A stretch of 57,845 nucleotides of DNA, taken from IMG/VR virus record IMGVR_UViG_3300025810_000007, positions 1 to 57,845 of that record; one strand, 5' to 3'. This document shows positions 7,130 to 14,533 of the stretch, in pieces. A program made the position numbers and the translations under genes. This stretch comes from a virus. The notes beneath the pieces are model-generated. The model was given only the letters and a program-made list of their open reading frames with translations. It was not told the origin of the DNA and did not search any database. Positions within the stretch are counted from its first letter, which is position 1. Each line of letters begins with the position of its first letter.

Positions 7130-8845
7130 CTAGTAGTTTCTAACACGGTTTTTAAGGGATAGCAACCCTAGAGGTTGAGGCCCTGATTCTGGAGGAGGTC
7201 CTGATGGATCACCTGCTTCTTTTGCAATACCACCACCTGCAGCTTGAAATTCATCTATTCTTTGTGAACCACCAATGCCTGGATCATAGTATCCTCGTTC
7301 TTCTGCTCGTTTTAATCTTTCCTCTGCAAATTTTGCTTCTGCTGCTCTATCTTTTTTTGCTTGTGATTCATACATATTTAAATCAAAAAAATCTCCAGTC
7401 TCTAGTTGTGGGTTTACTCTCGTAAAAGGTTGCATAGCTTTTAATACATCTTGTTCAGTTGTTACTTTACCAGGTCTGCTGACATATTGTTTTGGTTCAC
7501 CTAATTTATTTAAACCACTTAAATAACCTTGATAAACATCTGTTAGTTTATCTGCTTGTCCGTATCTTGGATCAGATTTTTTTAATTGTTCTTTCATGTC
7601 TTTACCAGCAAAACCAAAAGTTAAATTAGAAATTATCTCATCTTTGTTTGCACCAGTTGCATAATCTGTTGCTGCAAAGAAACCACCAAAAATTATTTCA
7701 GGAGCAATTAATCCTGCACCAAGAACTTTAGTTACATTAGCTACAGCTTTTGCACCTTTTGCTGTTTTAGTAATATTGTTTATTTTATTTATATTTAATC
7801 TATCTGCAGGTGATAAATTATCTCCACTTCTAACTTTTTCTAAACCTTTTCTAATACATGATATACTTGCACCTGCATCAAAATTTATTCTGCCACCTTC
7901 TTTTGCTGCTTTTGGTCCACAACCTATCGCTGCATATTTTTGTAATAAATTTTTTTGCAATGAATCTTTTCCTAGTTTTAATATTTCATCTGCTTTAGCA
8001 GATTTAGAATCTATTTTTTTTAATGTAGTGCCTGCTTCATCTGGAGCAATAGCAATACTTGGATCAGGTAATTTTTCTTTAATCATTAACCCTCCATCAA
8101 AGCCTGTTGCTTTGACATTTAATCTAGCTTTTGTTTTTGCATATTGAGGAAATTTTTTTCTTAACGCTCTATCTTCTTTTTGTTTTTGAGCTATCGCCAT
8201 TCTTTTTTCTGAAACAGATAAATTTTTATTATTCTGTATGTCATAAATATCTTTTGATATAGCTACTATTTTTTTTTCAAAAGGGTGATATTGTTTTATG
8301 TTTATATCTGCTGGTAGATAACCTAAATTTTTTAAAGTATCTAACTCTCCTAAAGATAAGTGAGCAAGTTGCAATCCATCTTTACCAGCTAATTTAGTTA
8401 AGATAGCAGGATTCGATCTGTATAAGTCTTTAGCTTTTCTGGCTTCTGCATATTTAGAAGTATTTTCTATTCTTTTTTTACCAGCTGATTTGTATTTTAA
8501 TTTTTCACCATACTTATCTTGTTCTTTTCTAGTAACAACTGATTTTCCAGAATATTCACTATCTCCTCTTAAATCTTTTTTATTTTGTTCAAATAGTTTA
8601 TCTTCTATTTTTATAGGAGGTGCATTGTCAATTGCAGCTTGAACTTCTTCTAAAGTACGCATTGCTGCATATTGATTTTTACCAGGAGTTTTAGCATAAA
8701 CAGTTCCAAATCTATTTGATCGTGGATATTGATATACATCTGTTTTAACAGGACTAGTGTCCGGGGGTGGTTGACTACCTCTTTTTAATTCTACTCTTAT
8801 CTCGTCATCATCATATAGATCGATAGTAGCTAACAAATCTTTCAT
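7130..8845 (-). CDS. Large GGR-motif protein between terminase and portal (571 aa)
   Basis: 571 aa, basic and helical, with no enzymatic motif recognised. Around residues 315-335 it carries AKEGGRINFDAGASISCIRK, a variant of the GGRIG motif. A Gly/Ala-rich hydrophobic stretch (VTKVLGAGLIAPEIIFGGFF, about 375-395) could insert in a membrane. Its last residues end in PLGLLSLKNRVRNY. Size, the shared motif and the Gly-rich hydrophobic segment fit an internal virion or DNA-ejection protein, but this is inference. Confidence 0.55.
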   Translation of the reverse strand: MKDLLATIDLYDDDEIRVELKRGSQPPPDTSPVKTDVYQYPRSNRFGTVYAKTPGKNQYAAMRTLEEVQAAIDNAPPIKIEDKLFEQNKKDLRGDSEYSGKSVVTRKEQDKYGEKLKYKSAGKKRIENTSKYAEARKAKDLYRSNPAILTKLAGKDGLQLAHLSLGELDTLKNLGYLPADINIKQYHPFEKKIVAISKDIYDIQNNKNLSVSEKRMAIAQKQKEDRALRKKFPQYAKTKARLNVKATGFDGGLMIKEKLPDPSIAIAPDEAGTTLKKIDSKSAKADEILKLGKDSLQKNLLQKYAAIGCGPKAAKEGGRINFDAGASISCIRKGLEKVRSGDNLSPADRLNINKINNITKTAKGAKAVANVTKVLGAGLIAPEIIFGGFFAATDYATGANKDEIISNLTFGFAGKDMKEQLKKSDPRYGQADKLTDVYQGYLSGLNKLGEPKQYVSRPGKVTTEQDVLKAMQPFTRVNPQLETGDFFDLNMYESQAKKDRAAEAKFAEERLKRAEERGYYDPGIGGSQRIDEFQAAGGGIAKEAGDPSGPPPESGPQPLGLLSLKNRVRNY

Positions 8846-10050
8846 TATTCTCCTAATAGTCTTGCAACACCGCCTGATGCAAAGTCTGGTTCGTTATCAG
8901 GAGCTGGTCCATATTTTTCCTCTAGATATTCTGCTTGTTGTACTGGATCTTCGTTAATAGCTTTTGTCTTATCTTTTTTTCTTTTAGATTCTACAAATTC
9001 TTTTATAGTTGGTTTATTATCTCCTCTTGCAATTATTTTTAATCTACTTGTGTCGGACATTAAATCATCAATACTGTTTACTAAATTTTCTCCATCAAAT
9101 TCCATATCACCATCTGGATTCATAACTCGTGGTTCAGGTTCTACTGCATAAAATTCAGCTGATGGTCTTGGATCACCTTCATCAGCTAAAGGTTTTTTGT
9201 AAACAAGATCAACAGACTCTTCACCAACGTTTGTTGGTGATTCATAAGATACTCTGATCTCACCTGTATCTGTATTTCTATAAACTGTTACATCTTCAAA
9301 TTTATCTATATTTAATCTATGCACACTTTCTCTTTCCTGTGTTGCAAATTTTTTAGTTACATCTTCACCTTGATTAATTACTTTTGTAACAAGAGCATCA
9401 AACCATTCTGGTTTACCAGGCACAGCGTCTGTTTTAATAATATCTTTTGTAATTTTGCTTGCAGCTCCCTTACCAGCAAATTTTAATAATCCTGTTTTAA
9501 GTGCACCAATACCTGCACCAACGCCACCCATTAATTTTAAAAACGCTCGTCTATTCATACCAAGTTTTAAACCAATACGACCACCATCAGCTGCTTCTTG
9601 TTTTTGCTGCATAACTTCTTTTCTACGTAGGTCTTCTAAATATTCTTTGTATAGTCTTTCAAAATTTTCTTTTTTTTCTATGCCTTGTCTTTCTTTTAAA
9701 TACTCTTCAAAAGAAGGTGTGCCTTCTGCATAACCAATACGACCACCCATAGCTTTTTTTTCTGGGTCTGGTTTTTTTGGTTTTACTATTTTTGGATCAC
9801 CTTTACCCATCTGTTTTTGCATTTTATTAAATATGTTATCAAACATTCCAACCTGTTCGCCACCCATAATACCTTTTGATGTATCGATAACGTTGCCTTT
9901 CATGTCGACAACTTTATCTTGTTGTTTAATTTTTTCTAATGCTTCTTGTTTGATTTTAATTTTTTCTAGGCCATCTGGCATTCTACCCGTCACTTTGACA
10001 AAGCCTTTTGTCAATCTTGAGATCATCTGCGGTAATGTAAACGTAGCCAT
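8845..10050 (-). CDS. GGRIG-motif protein with internal twin-Arg segment (401 aa)
   Basis: 401 aa. It has two GGRIG boxes, MGGRIGYAEG near residue 100 and DGGRIGLKLG near 155, and ends FASGGVARLLGE. Straight after the second box comes MNRRAFLKLMGGVGAGIGAL, which reads like a twin-arginine signal peptide (RRxFLK then a hydrophobic Gly/Ala run) in the middle of the protein. The C-terminal half is acidic. It overlaps the terminase gene by one base (TAATG-type). An ejection or scaffold-type virion role is possible; function not known. Confidence 0.55.
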   Translation of the reverse strand: MATFTLPQMISRLTKGFVKVTGRMPDGLEKIKIKQEALEKIKQQDKVVDMKGNVIDTSKGIMGGEQVGMFDNIFNKMQKQMGKGDPKIVKPKKPDPEKKAMGGRIGYAEGTPSFEEYLKERQGIEKKENFERLYKEYLEDLRRKEVMQQKQEAADGGRIGLKLGMNRRAFLKLMGGVGAGIGALKTGLLKFAGKGAASKITKDIIKTDAVPGKPEWFDALVTKVINQGEDVTKKFATQERESVHRLNIDKFEDVTVYRNTDTGEIRVSYESPTNVGEESVDLVYKKPLADEGDPRPSAEFYAVEPEPRVMNPDGDMEFDGENLVNSIDDLMSDTSRLKIIARGDNKPTIKEFVESKRKKDKTKAINEDPVQQAEYLEEKYGPAPDNEPDFASGGVARLLGE

Positions 10051-11531
10051 TAGTAATAATTCCTTTTAGTTTTTTCGACTTGTTCGTCGACATAGTCTTC
10101 AGGGTGATTAATTAGTCCACCTTGTCTGAATCGCATGATGGCTTGTGTAGTAGAGTCGACTAGGTCATCATGGTCTCCATACGGAAACGCAGCACACTCT
10201 TCAATGACGTCGTCTGCAAATTTCTGCTCTGGAGCCCATATCATACCAGATTCGAACAGAGGTGCAACCGAATTTACTCTAGAATGCTTGTCATTACCTT
10301 TCGAGGGTGTGTAGTTCATAACCGGTATATCCATCTTACGAAGTTCGTAAGTAAGTGGTAAACCTGATGCTTTCGCCTCAATAATAACTGTTTCAGGATT
10401 CCAATACTTATATTGCTCTAATGCAAGACGCCGTAGTTCTGGAAACTCGTAACGTCCTTTAATTGCATCGAGTAATATTAAATTAGCACCTGAATCTTCA
10501 TTAGGATAAAAAATACCCCAAGTCGTTATAGCAGAATAATCTGCAGTTTCTTTTTTTAAAAATGCAGTATCATAAGATTGTATGACGTGATGTAGTTGTG
10601 GAATATTCTCACCCTCATAAGTTCGCCACCACTCTCGTTTTAGAATAGCTCCTTCTTCTGCTGTTGGGTTTTGCATCCACTGCGCGTTCCATTTGCCCGT
10701 GGGCAGTGTTGCTTGGACCTTCTCAAGCTCATCTAACTTCCAATACTCTGGCCAAACTGGCTTTGCGTCCTTTGATCCATGGTCCATGATTGCTGGAAAT
10801 TCGACCACGTGCCACTGATCAGCTTTAGCTTCTTTTTGGTTCTGTATAAGTTTACCCGTTAGATCTTTATTACTCCATCTTGTCATGACGAGCACGATCT
10901 TACCGCCTGGTTGTAAACGCTGACGTGGACCTGACGTGTACCATTCGTAAGCTGATTCGAGAGCCGTGGGTGATAGTGCGTCTTGCTCGGAATGTGGATC
11001 ATCGATAATCAGTAGGTCCGCTCCTCTACCTGTAATCGCTCCGCCAACACCAGCCGCAAAATATTCACCGCCCTGTGCAGTTTCCCATCTCCCTGCTGCC
11101 TTTGAATCTTCTTGTAATCTTGTTTGAAAAATTTTTGTATAATCTTCCGAGTCGATTAGGTTCTTGGCTTTCCGACCGAACCTGACTGCGAGTTCTCCTG
11201 TGTGCGTTGCTTGAATGATCTTGAGTTTTGGATCACGGCCCACCATCCACGCTGGCAGGAGATAAGATGCAAATTCAGATTTTGTATGCCTAGGAGGCAT
11301 ATTAATGATCAAACGATTTATTTCACCGGTTGCTAATTTATTAAATTTTTCTGCAATGTGCCTGTGATGGGACCCCTCTATAAAATCGGGCCACATACAT
11401 TTAACAAAAGATAAGAAGTCTTCTTTAGCTTTATTCTGTATCTTTTTTTCAGCATGCATTACTTGCAGCTGTTTATATTTCCTACGGACGTCTGCGGGTA
11501 GTTTACTTATATCTATATTATTCAAATTCAT
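10050..11531 (-). CDS. terL: Terminase large subunit
   Basis: 493 aa. The ATPase domain has a deviant Walker A, MPPRHTKSE (about residues 78-86), and Walker B LLIIDDP (about 173-179). The nuclease domain has SYDTAFLKKETADYSAITTW near residue 320, whose Asp residues are the likely metal ligands, with further acidic residues before the C-terminus. The protein drives DNA into the prohead through the portal and cuts the concatemer. It is first in the row terminase, two GGR proteins, portal. Its small-subunit partner lies 4.6 kb away on the other strand. Confidence 0.92.
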   Translation of the reverse strand: MNLNNIDISKLPADVRRKYKQLQVMHAEKKIQNKAKEDFLSFVKCMWPDFIEGSHHRHIAEKFNKLATGEINRLIINMPPRHTKSEFASYLLPAWMVGRDPKLKIIQATHTGELAVRFGRKAKNLIDSEDYTKIFQTRLQEDSKAAGRWETAQGGEYFAAGVGGAITGRGADLLIIDDPHSEQDALSPTALESAYEWYTSGPRQRLQPGGKIVLVMTRWSNKDLTGKLIQNQKEAKADQWHVVEFPAIMDHGSKDAKPVWPEYWKLDELEKVQATLPTGKWNAQWMQNPTAEEGAILKREWWRTYEGENIPQLHHVIQSYDTAFLKKETADYSAITTWGIFYPNEDSGANLILLDAIKGRYEFPELRRLALEQYKYWNPETVIIEAKASGLPLTYELRKMDIPVMNYTPSKGNDKHSRVNSVAPLFESGMIWAPEQKFADDVIEECAAFPYGDHDDLVDSTTQAIMRFRQGGLINHPEDYVDEQVEKTKRNYY

Positions 11532-11634
11532 TTAAAATTTTTTAAAAAATTTTTTGCATCATATTTAAGATGTTCAACATGTTTTTACCAGCTAAAACTC
11601 TGTAAATCAAGCAATACAACCTAGAGTAGTGGGA

Positions 11635-11654
11635 CCCCTTTTTGTAAAAAGGGG
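11635..11654. terminator. Perfect 9-bp hairpin upstream of terL
   Basis: CCCCTTTTT at 11635-11643 pairs with AAAAAGGGG at 11646-11654 over a two-base gap. It lies in the 198-base gap between terL and the 81-aa gene. There is no U-run after it in either direction, so it could be a terminator, attenuator or processing site. Confidence 0.45.
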
Positions 11655-11698
11655 GGATAGGGTCTTATATATTTTAGATGTTTGGAATTTGTTTGGGA

Positions 11699-11721
11699 CC
11701 CCTGGCCCGTAGGGCCAGGGG
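11699..11721. terminator. Perfect 10-bp GC hairpin after the 81-aa gene
   Basis: CCCCTGGCCC at 11699-11708 pairs with GGGCCAGGGG at 11712-11721 around a GTA loop. It starts eight bases past the stop of the minus-strand 81-aa gene, where a terminator would sit. The sequence after it on the minus strand is not T-rich, so Rho-dependent or partial termination is more likely than a classic intrinsic terminator. Confidence 0.5.
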
Positions 11722-11729
11722 CAAGGAGT

Positions 11730-11975
11730 TTAATCTAATAAGATCATGTAAGCTTCGGCATTGTGTTGTCTAAACCAATTGATGTCGGCTCGTACCTTAT
11801 CCCATAGTTTAGATGCACCGTCAAAACCTGCGGCTTTGTCTTCTAGTGTAGCTGCTAATTCATTGATGAATAATCTATCATGAATCGTAGCTTCTTGTTT
11901 AGTTAATAGAATAGATTGACCTGTGAATCTATTCTTTCTTTCTTCTGTTTTATTGTCTGTATTTGTATTTGTCAT
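11730..11975 (-). CDS. Hypothetical early protein (81 aa)
   Basis: 81 aa, hydrophilic. A polar N-terminus (TNTDNKTEERKN) is followed by a helical region (EATIHDRLFINELAATLEDK) and a C-terminus NAEAYMILLD. The ATG lies about one base from the expected +1 of the promoter at 11981-12009, so the message should be leaderless. A GC hairpin follows the stop. Function unknown; the separate promoter and hairpin suggest an independent early transcript. Confidence 0.65.
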   Translation of the reverse strand: MTNTNTDNKTEERKNRFTGQSILLTKQEATIHDRLFINELAATLEDKAAGFDGASKLWDKVRADINWFRQHNAEAYMILLD

Positions 11976-11980
11976 ATCCT

Positions 11981-12009
11981 ACATTATCAAGGATTGGTGT
12001 TATTGTCAA
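11981..12009 (-). promoter_or_regulatory. Sigma70-like promoter of the 81-aa gene (leaderless)
   Basis: On the minus strand TTGACA (12009-12004), 17 bases, TAATGT (11986-11981). The expected start of transcription coincides with the ATG at 11975. It overlaps the 3' end of the upstream gene. Confidence 0.6.
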
Positions 12010-12319
12010 CCTCTTTTATTTCTGTGTTTGTATAAGTATAACCATAACTAGTTGTATGAGTTGTTTTCTTTGGGTCCTCAATCGGTGTTTCAAGGCACTC
12101 GGTCCTCGGCGCGATTGCAATAACTTGTCGCCAATATGTATAAAAGAAATCTGTGTAACAACCTTGACTACAAAACACAGACCATATTGTATTTGCATTC
12201 CATTTATTACTTGCAATCTTTCTAGTCCTCAAAACCTTTGAGCCTTTAACACCTCTTATTCTATCCTGTGTTTTATTTGTATGGCAATTCGGACCATGGC
12301 ACCAATTATAATCACTCAT
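11987..12319 (-). CDS. Small Cys/His protein (110 aa)
   Basis: 110 aa from the ATG at 12319, which overlaps the stop of the upstream 54-aa gene. The N-terminus has WCHGPNCHT and the middle has FCSQGCYTDFF, two Cys pairs that could form a zinc site. The C-terminus is polar and Thr-rich (KKTTHTTSYGYTYTNTE). It may be a small DNA- or protein-binding factor; no family recognised. Confidence 0.6.
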   Translation of the reverse strand: MSDYNWCHGPNCHTNKTQDRIRGVKGSKVLRTRKIASNKWNANTIWSVFCSQGCYTDFFYTYWRQVIAIAPRTECLETPIEDPKKTTHTTSYGYTYTNTEIKEVDNNTNP

Positions 12320-12476
12320 AATATGGTAACCCCCCAAACATTGCCATGACACCACCAAAAGAAATTAATACTCCTATCTCATAATGTTGTCCATGTATAA
12401 AAACTATTACTCCTAACATCGCTAGTACAAATCCTGTTAGTACCATTAACAATCTTCCTATTATTTCGCCTGTCAT
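12312..12476 (-). CDS. Two-TM small membrane protein (54 aa)
   Basis: 54 codons. Two hydrophobic segments (IIGRLLMVLTGFVLAMLGVI and VLISFGGVMAMFGGL) are joined by a short HGQHYE loop. The start has GAGGAG five bases upstream. It starts at the stop of the 42-aa gene (TAATG) and its own stop overlaps the next start. A pinholin or an early membrane protein acting on the host envelope are both possible. Confidence 0.6.
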   Translation of the reverse strand: MTGEIIGRLLMVLTGFVLAMLGVIVFIHGQHYEIGVLISFGGVMAMFGGLPYYE

Positions 12477-12604
12477 TACTCCTCTCTTTCTTTTTTTAGT
12501 CTAGCCTGTGCATTTTTAAAGTCAATAAATTTTTGAGTGTCTTTAGCTAACCAGACACCCAAAACAAAAATTAATGGAAATCCAAAACAAATTAAATATT
12601 CCAT
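12476..12604 (-). CDS. Single-TM small protein (42 aa)
   Basis: 42 codons: a hydrophobic N-terminus (MEYLICFGFPLIFVLGVWLA) followed by a charged helical tail (KDTQKFIDFKNAQARLKK). It overlaps its neighbours by one and three bases. It looks like an N-terminally anchored membrane protein. Function unknown. Confidence 0.55.
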   Translation of the reverse strand: MEYLICFGFPLIFVLGVWLAKDTQKFIDFKNAQARLKKEREE

Positions 12605-12789
12605 TAGTGCCTCACTTTCCAACTTGTTGTTGCAGTCCTATATCCATGACTATCTAAATCATAATAAACATAATAAGGGACACCCTGTTTAGATGTTCCA
12701 TATCTAGATTTTTCGTCATGCTTACCTTGTCTTGTTATGTGCTTCTTATGTTTAGAAGCCCAATAAGTTATGTAGAATGTTTTAGTCAT
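12604..12789 (-). CDS. Hypothetical small basic protein (61 aa)
   Basis: 61 aa, rich in Tyr, Lys and His (MTKTFYITYWASKHKKHI, then GVPYYVYYDLDSHGYRTAT). AGAAAGG upstream is a fair ribosome binding site. It is first gene of a four-gene overlapping minus-strand unit (12789 to 11987) with a promoter-like site just upstream. No family recognised. Confidence 0.6.
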   Translation of the reverse strand: MTKTFYITYWASKHKKHITRQGKHDEKSRYGTSKQGVPYYVYYDLDSHGYRTATTSWKVRH

Positions 12790-12812
12790 ATATCCTTTCT
12801 AATTAATAACCT

Positions 12813-12842
12813 ATCCTACAATAAGTAGGATAGGTTTGTCAA
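12813..12842 (-). promoter_or_regulatory. Promoter-like site of the four-gene unit
   Basis: On the minus strand TTGACA (12842-12837), 18 bases, TAGGAT (12818-12813). The spacer holds an inverted repeat, CTATCCTAC...GTAGGATAG. The -10 is weak. Confidence 0.4.
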
Positions 12843-12845
12843 CCC

Positions 12846-13802
12846 TTAATTTACAGATTGTTGTTCTCGCAATAGTTGTTTGGCTATTGCTATTTTTTCC
12901 TCTCTAGTTTGTTCAACCTCATCAGTTAATAAATCAGCTAGATTAGTTGGACTATAAATAGATAATGCCATTGAACTACTTTCATTCAATACACTTTCAT
13001 TTAGTACAACACCTAATTTATCAGCTAACTCTTTTGCTTGGTCAAAGTATCTGTAAGATTTCAAACCAAGTTTTAGTTTTTGCATTTTCTTATCAACATG
13101 GTCAAAAAGATTTTTGTGTGCAAGAATTACATTGTCTTTTGCAACCATAAAAGATTTAAACCAATTATATTCTGCCTCATTGGTTTGAAACATACGACTA
13201 TGACAATAAGATGTTCCAATAACAATAAGTTTAAAATCATTTTCCCATTTATCTTTTTGAAAATCTGATTGTCCACTTACATCATTACGACTACCATAAC
13301 CCAAATATTTATTTACTGCACTTTCTGAATTATAATAAGTCGGATTTCTTTTGTCGTAATTGTCGCCAAGTCTTACATCATAATCTGCGTCAATGCCTTT
13401 TGCTTTCATCTCATCACGATAATAAGCAGTTAAAAATTCTTTATCTGCTTTAAACTCAACATGAACATCATCATATTTTTCAACTGGATTGTCGTTGTAG
13501 TCGGTGTCCATACGAGGTGTAGAGTTTTGAACATGAAAACAATTATCATCATATAATCTTCCACCACTTTCGCCATACTTATTAACCATAGAACGAATTG
13601 TATCTACATCTTCTTGTGGTTGATGAAATCTTACGAGATTATTTATTTTAACTTTTGCTTGTTCTCGCATATCATTGTAAGTTTCTTTTGCGTCTTGCCA
13701 TGCTTTCTTATATTTTGAATTATCTTCAAAATGGCTTTGAAATACATCTGCAATAACTTTTCTCTTATCTGCATTAAGAGTTTGTCTTTTTTCTTTAGTC
13801 AT
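12846..13802 (-). CDS. Hypothetical early protein (318 aa)
   Basis: 318 aa from the ATG at 13802, chosen because GAGGAAAC stands just before it; an ATG at 13835 lies at the expected transcription start and has no such site. The protein is charged, rich in Lys, Asp, Asn and Tyr, helical at both ends (KYKKAWQDAKETYNDMREQA near residue 30) and has an acidic C-terminus. No catalytic motif or membrane segment is seen. A strong promoter lies directly upstream, which fits an early takeover protein, but the role is unknown. Confidence 0.65.
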   Translation of the reverse strand: MTKEKRQTLNADKRKVIADVFQSHFEDNSKYKKAWQDAKETYNDMREQAKVKINNLVRFHQPQEDVDTIRSMVNKYGESGGRLYDDNCFHVQNSTPRMDTDYNDNPVEKYDDVHVEFKADKEFLTAYYRDEMKAKGIDADYDVRLGDNYDKRNPTYYNSESAVNKYLGYGSRNDVSGQSDFQKDKWENDFKLIVIGTSYCHSRMFQTNEAEYNWFKSFMVAKDNVILAHKNLFDHVDKKMQKLKLGLKSYRYFDQAKELADKLGVVLNESVLNESSSMALSIYSPTNLADLLTDEVEQTREEKIAIAKQLLREQQSVN

Positions 13803-13841
13803 GTTTCCTCTTTCTTGGTTATTTATTTTTTGCATGATTTG

Positions 13842-13870
13842 AAATTAGCACTTGACAAAAGGATTGTCAA
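13842..13870 (-). promoter_or_regulatory. Minus-strand promoter of the 318-aa gene
   Basis: On the minus strand TTGACA (13870-13865), 17 bases, TAATTT (13847-13842). It overlaps a plus-strand promoter, so the site fires in both directions. Confidence 0.6.
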
Positions 13871-13880
13871 GGATTATATA
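13852..13880 (+). promoter_or_regulatory. Plus-strand promoter into the structured region
   Basis: TTGACA (13852-13857), 17 bases, TATATA (13875-13880). The expected start is near 13887, about 315 bases before the first plus-strand ATG, so it should make a long untranslated RNA. Confidence 0.6.
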
Positions 13881-13886
13881 TGATGT

Positions 13887-14136
13887 TCAGCCTCATTTGA
13901 ATATTTATCGCTGAAACAAAACTATAAATATTCTGGGGACTTGCACCTACAAAAGCAAGTAGGATTAAAGCCAGGGATACACAGACAACCTGGCCTGATC
14001 CCTGGTTACTATACCATAGCCCGGTAAACATATGATACTATCGGGTCGGTCAATATAGGGAGCCCTAGAATAGTAACCTGGGATCAGTCAACGCGCCGCC
14101 GCCGCTAGAACACAGACAGTCTGGCGTTGGCTGGTC
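13887..14136 (+). ncRNA. Structured untranslated RNA candidate
   Basis: No ORF with a ribosome binding site lies here, but paired elements are dense. TTCAGC (13886-13891) pairs with GCTGAA near 13912. AATATTTAT pairs with ATAAATATT. CTTGC/GCAAG and CCTAC/GTAGG near 13940-13964 interleave as in an H-type pseudoknot. CCAGGGAT (13971-13978) pairs with ATCCCTGG (13998-14005), and an 18-base inverted repeat (13995-14012/14070-14087) has one mismatch. It follows a good promoter and precedes the heptamer arrays. It could be a regulatory leader, small RNA or origin; no known RNA family is recognised. Confidence 0.45.
13995..14087. repeat. 18-bp inverted repeat, 57-base spacing
   Basis: CTGATCCCTGGTTACTAT at 13995-14012 faces its reverse complement at 14070-14087 with one mismatch. 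The centre holds shorter pairs (CCCG/CGGG and AGGG-AG-CCCT). It could form a cruciform or a long RNA stem. Confidence 0.8.
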
Positions 14137-14157
14137 AAGCCGCAAGCTTCAAGCTTG
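14137..14157. repeat. Heptamer array A (AAGCNNC x3)
   Basis: Three head-to-tail 7-base units: AAGCCGC, AAGCTTC, AAGCTTG. The last unit runs into the -35 box TTGACA at 14155. Confidence 0.85.
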
Positions 14158-14183
14158 ACAGCTGGTGAAGGATACTATAGGAT
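14155..14183 (+). promoter_or_regulatory. Promoter at end of array A
   Basis: TTGACA (14155-14160) then GCTGG, 17-base spacer to TAGGAT (14178-14183), within TATAGGAT. The same TTGACAGCTGG...TATAGGAT block recurs after array B. It would serve the 41-aa gene at 14203. Confidence 0.45.
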
Positions 14184-14202
14184 GGATTTAGAAAGGAATA
14201 AT

Positions 14203-14328
14203 ATGGACAAAGAAATAAATGATAGATCAGTTAACCCGCTAATAAGAATAGCAGACGCTCTAGAAGAGATCCTGCGGCTGGTAAAGCAGGATATGGATCG
14301 AATGAAGAAAATAAATGAAGAGAATTAA
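14203..14328 (+). CDS. Small protein, first gene of the plus-strand island (41 aa)
   Basis: 41 codons with AGAAAGGA about six bases before the ATG; an in-frame ATG at 14182 is possible but has no such site. The protein is a single charged helix (IADALEEILRLVKQDMDRMK) and may be a short coiled coil. It overlaps the next gene by 14 bases. Function unknown. Confidence 0.55.
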   Translation: MDKEINDRSVNPLIRIADALEEILRLVKQDMDRMKKINEEN

Positions 14329-14533
14329 ACACAATAATTTGCTGCCATGGTTCACACAGGACCATGGCACATTGCCGGCCGCGTACCTGGCCAGCTGTGA
14401 AGAGTTCTTCAAATGGTTAGAAGACTGCAAGCGCACCGGGTTCAAAGCTCCAAGCAACAAGCCGCAAGCTCCAGGCTGCAAGCTTGACAGCTGGCCGGAT
14501 TCATGTTATAGGATAATAAAGGAGAAATTATGA
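14315..14533 (+). CDS. Small protein whose C-terminus is coded by heptamer repeats (72 aa)
   Basis: 72 aa. Residues 1-43 look ordinary (LLPWFTQDHGTLPAAYLASC, EEFFKWLEDCKRTG). The next stretch, APSNKPQAPGCKLDSW, is the translation of heptamer array B. The stop overlaps the ATG of the Gp88-like gene (ATGA), so coupling is likely. Array B also serves as upstream part of a promoter, so this end of the gene has two roles. Whether the protein is made is uncertain. Confidence 0.45.
   Translation: MKRIKHNNLLPWFTQDHGTLPAAYLASCEEFFKWLEDCKRTGFKAPSNKPQAPGCKLDSWPDSCYRIIKEKL
14445..14486. repeat. Heptamer array B (AAGCNNC x6)
   Basis: Six units in a row: AAGCTCC, AAGCAAC, AAGCCGC, AAGCTCC, AGGCTGC, AAGCTTG. 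Five of six keep AAGC and the last ends in TTGACA, exactly as array A does. Confidence 0.85.
14484..14512 (+). promoter_or_regulatory. Promoter at end of array B
   Basis: TTGACA (14484-14489), 17 bases, TATAGG (14507-14512), inside TATAGGATAAT. The Gp88-like ATG is at 14530 with AGGAGA upstream, so a short leader is expected. Confidence 0.45.

Noticed and set aside
13960-14100. tRNA or tmRNA in the structured region
   Set aside because: No cloverleaf, T-loop consensus or CCA end can be drawn.
13920-14140. Group I intron
   Set aside because: No recognisable core P, Q, R, S elements, and no gene is interrupted.
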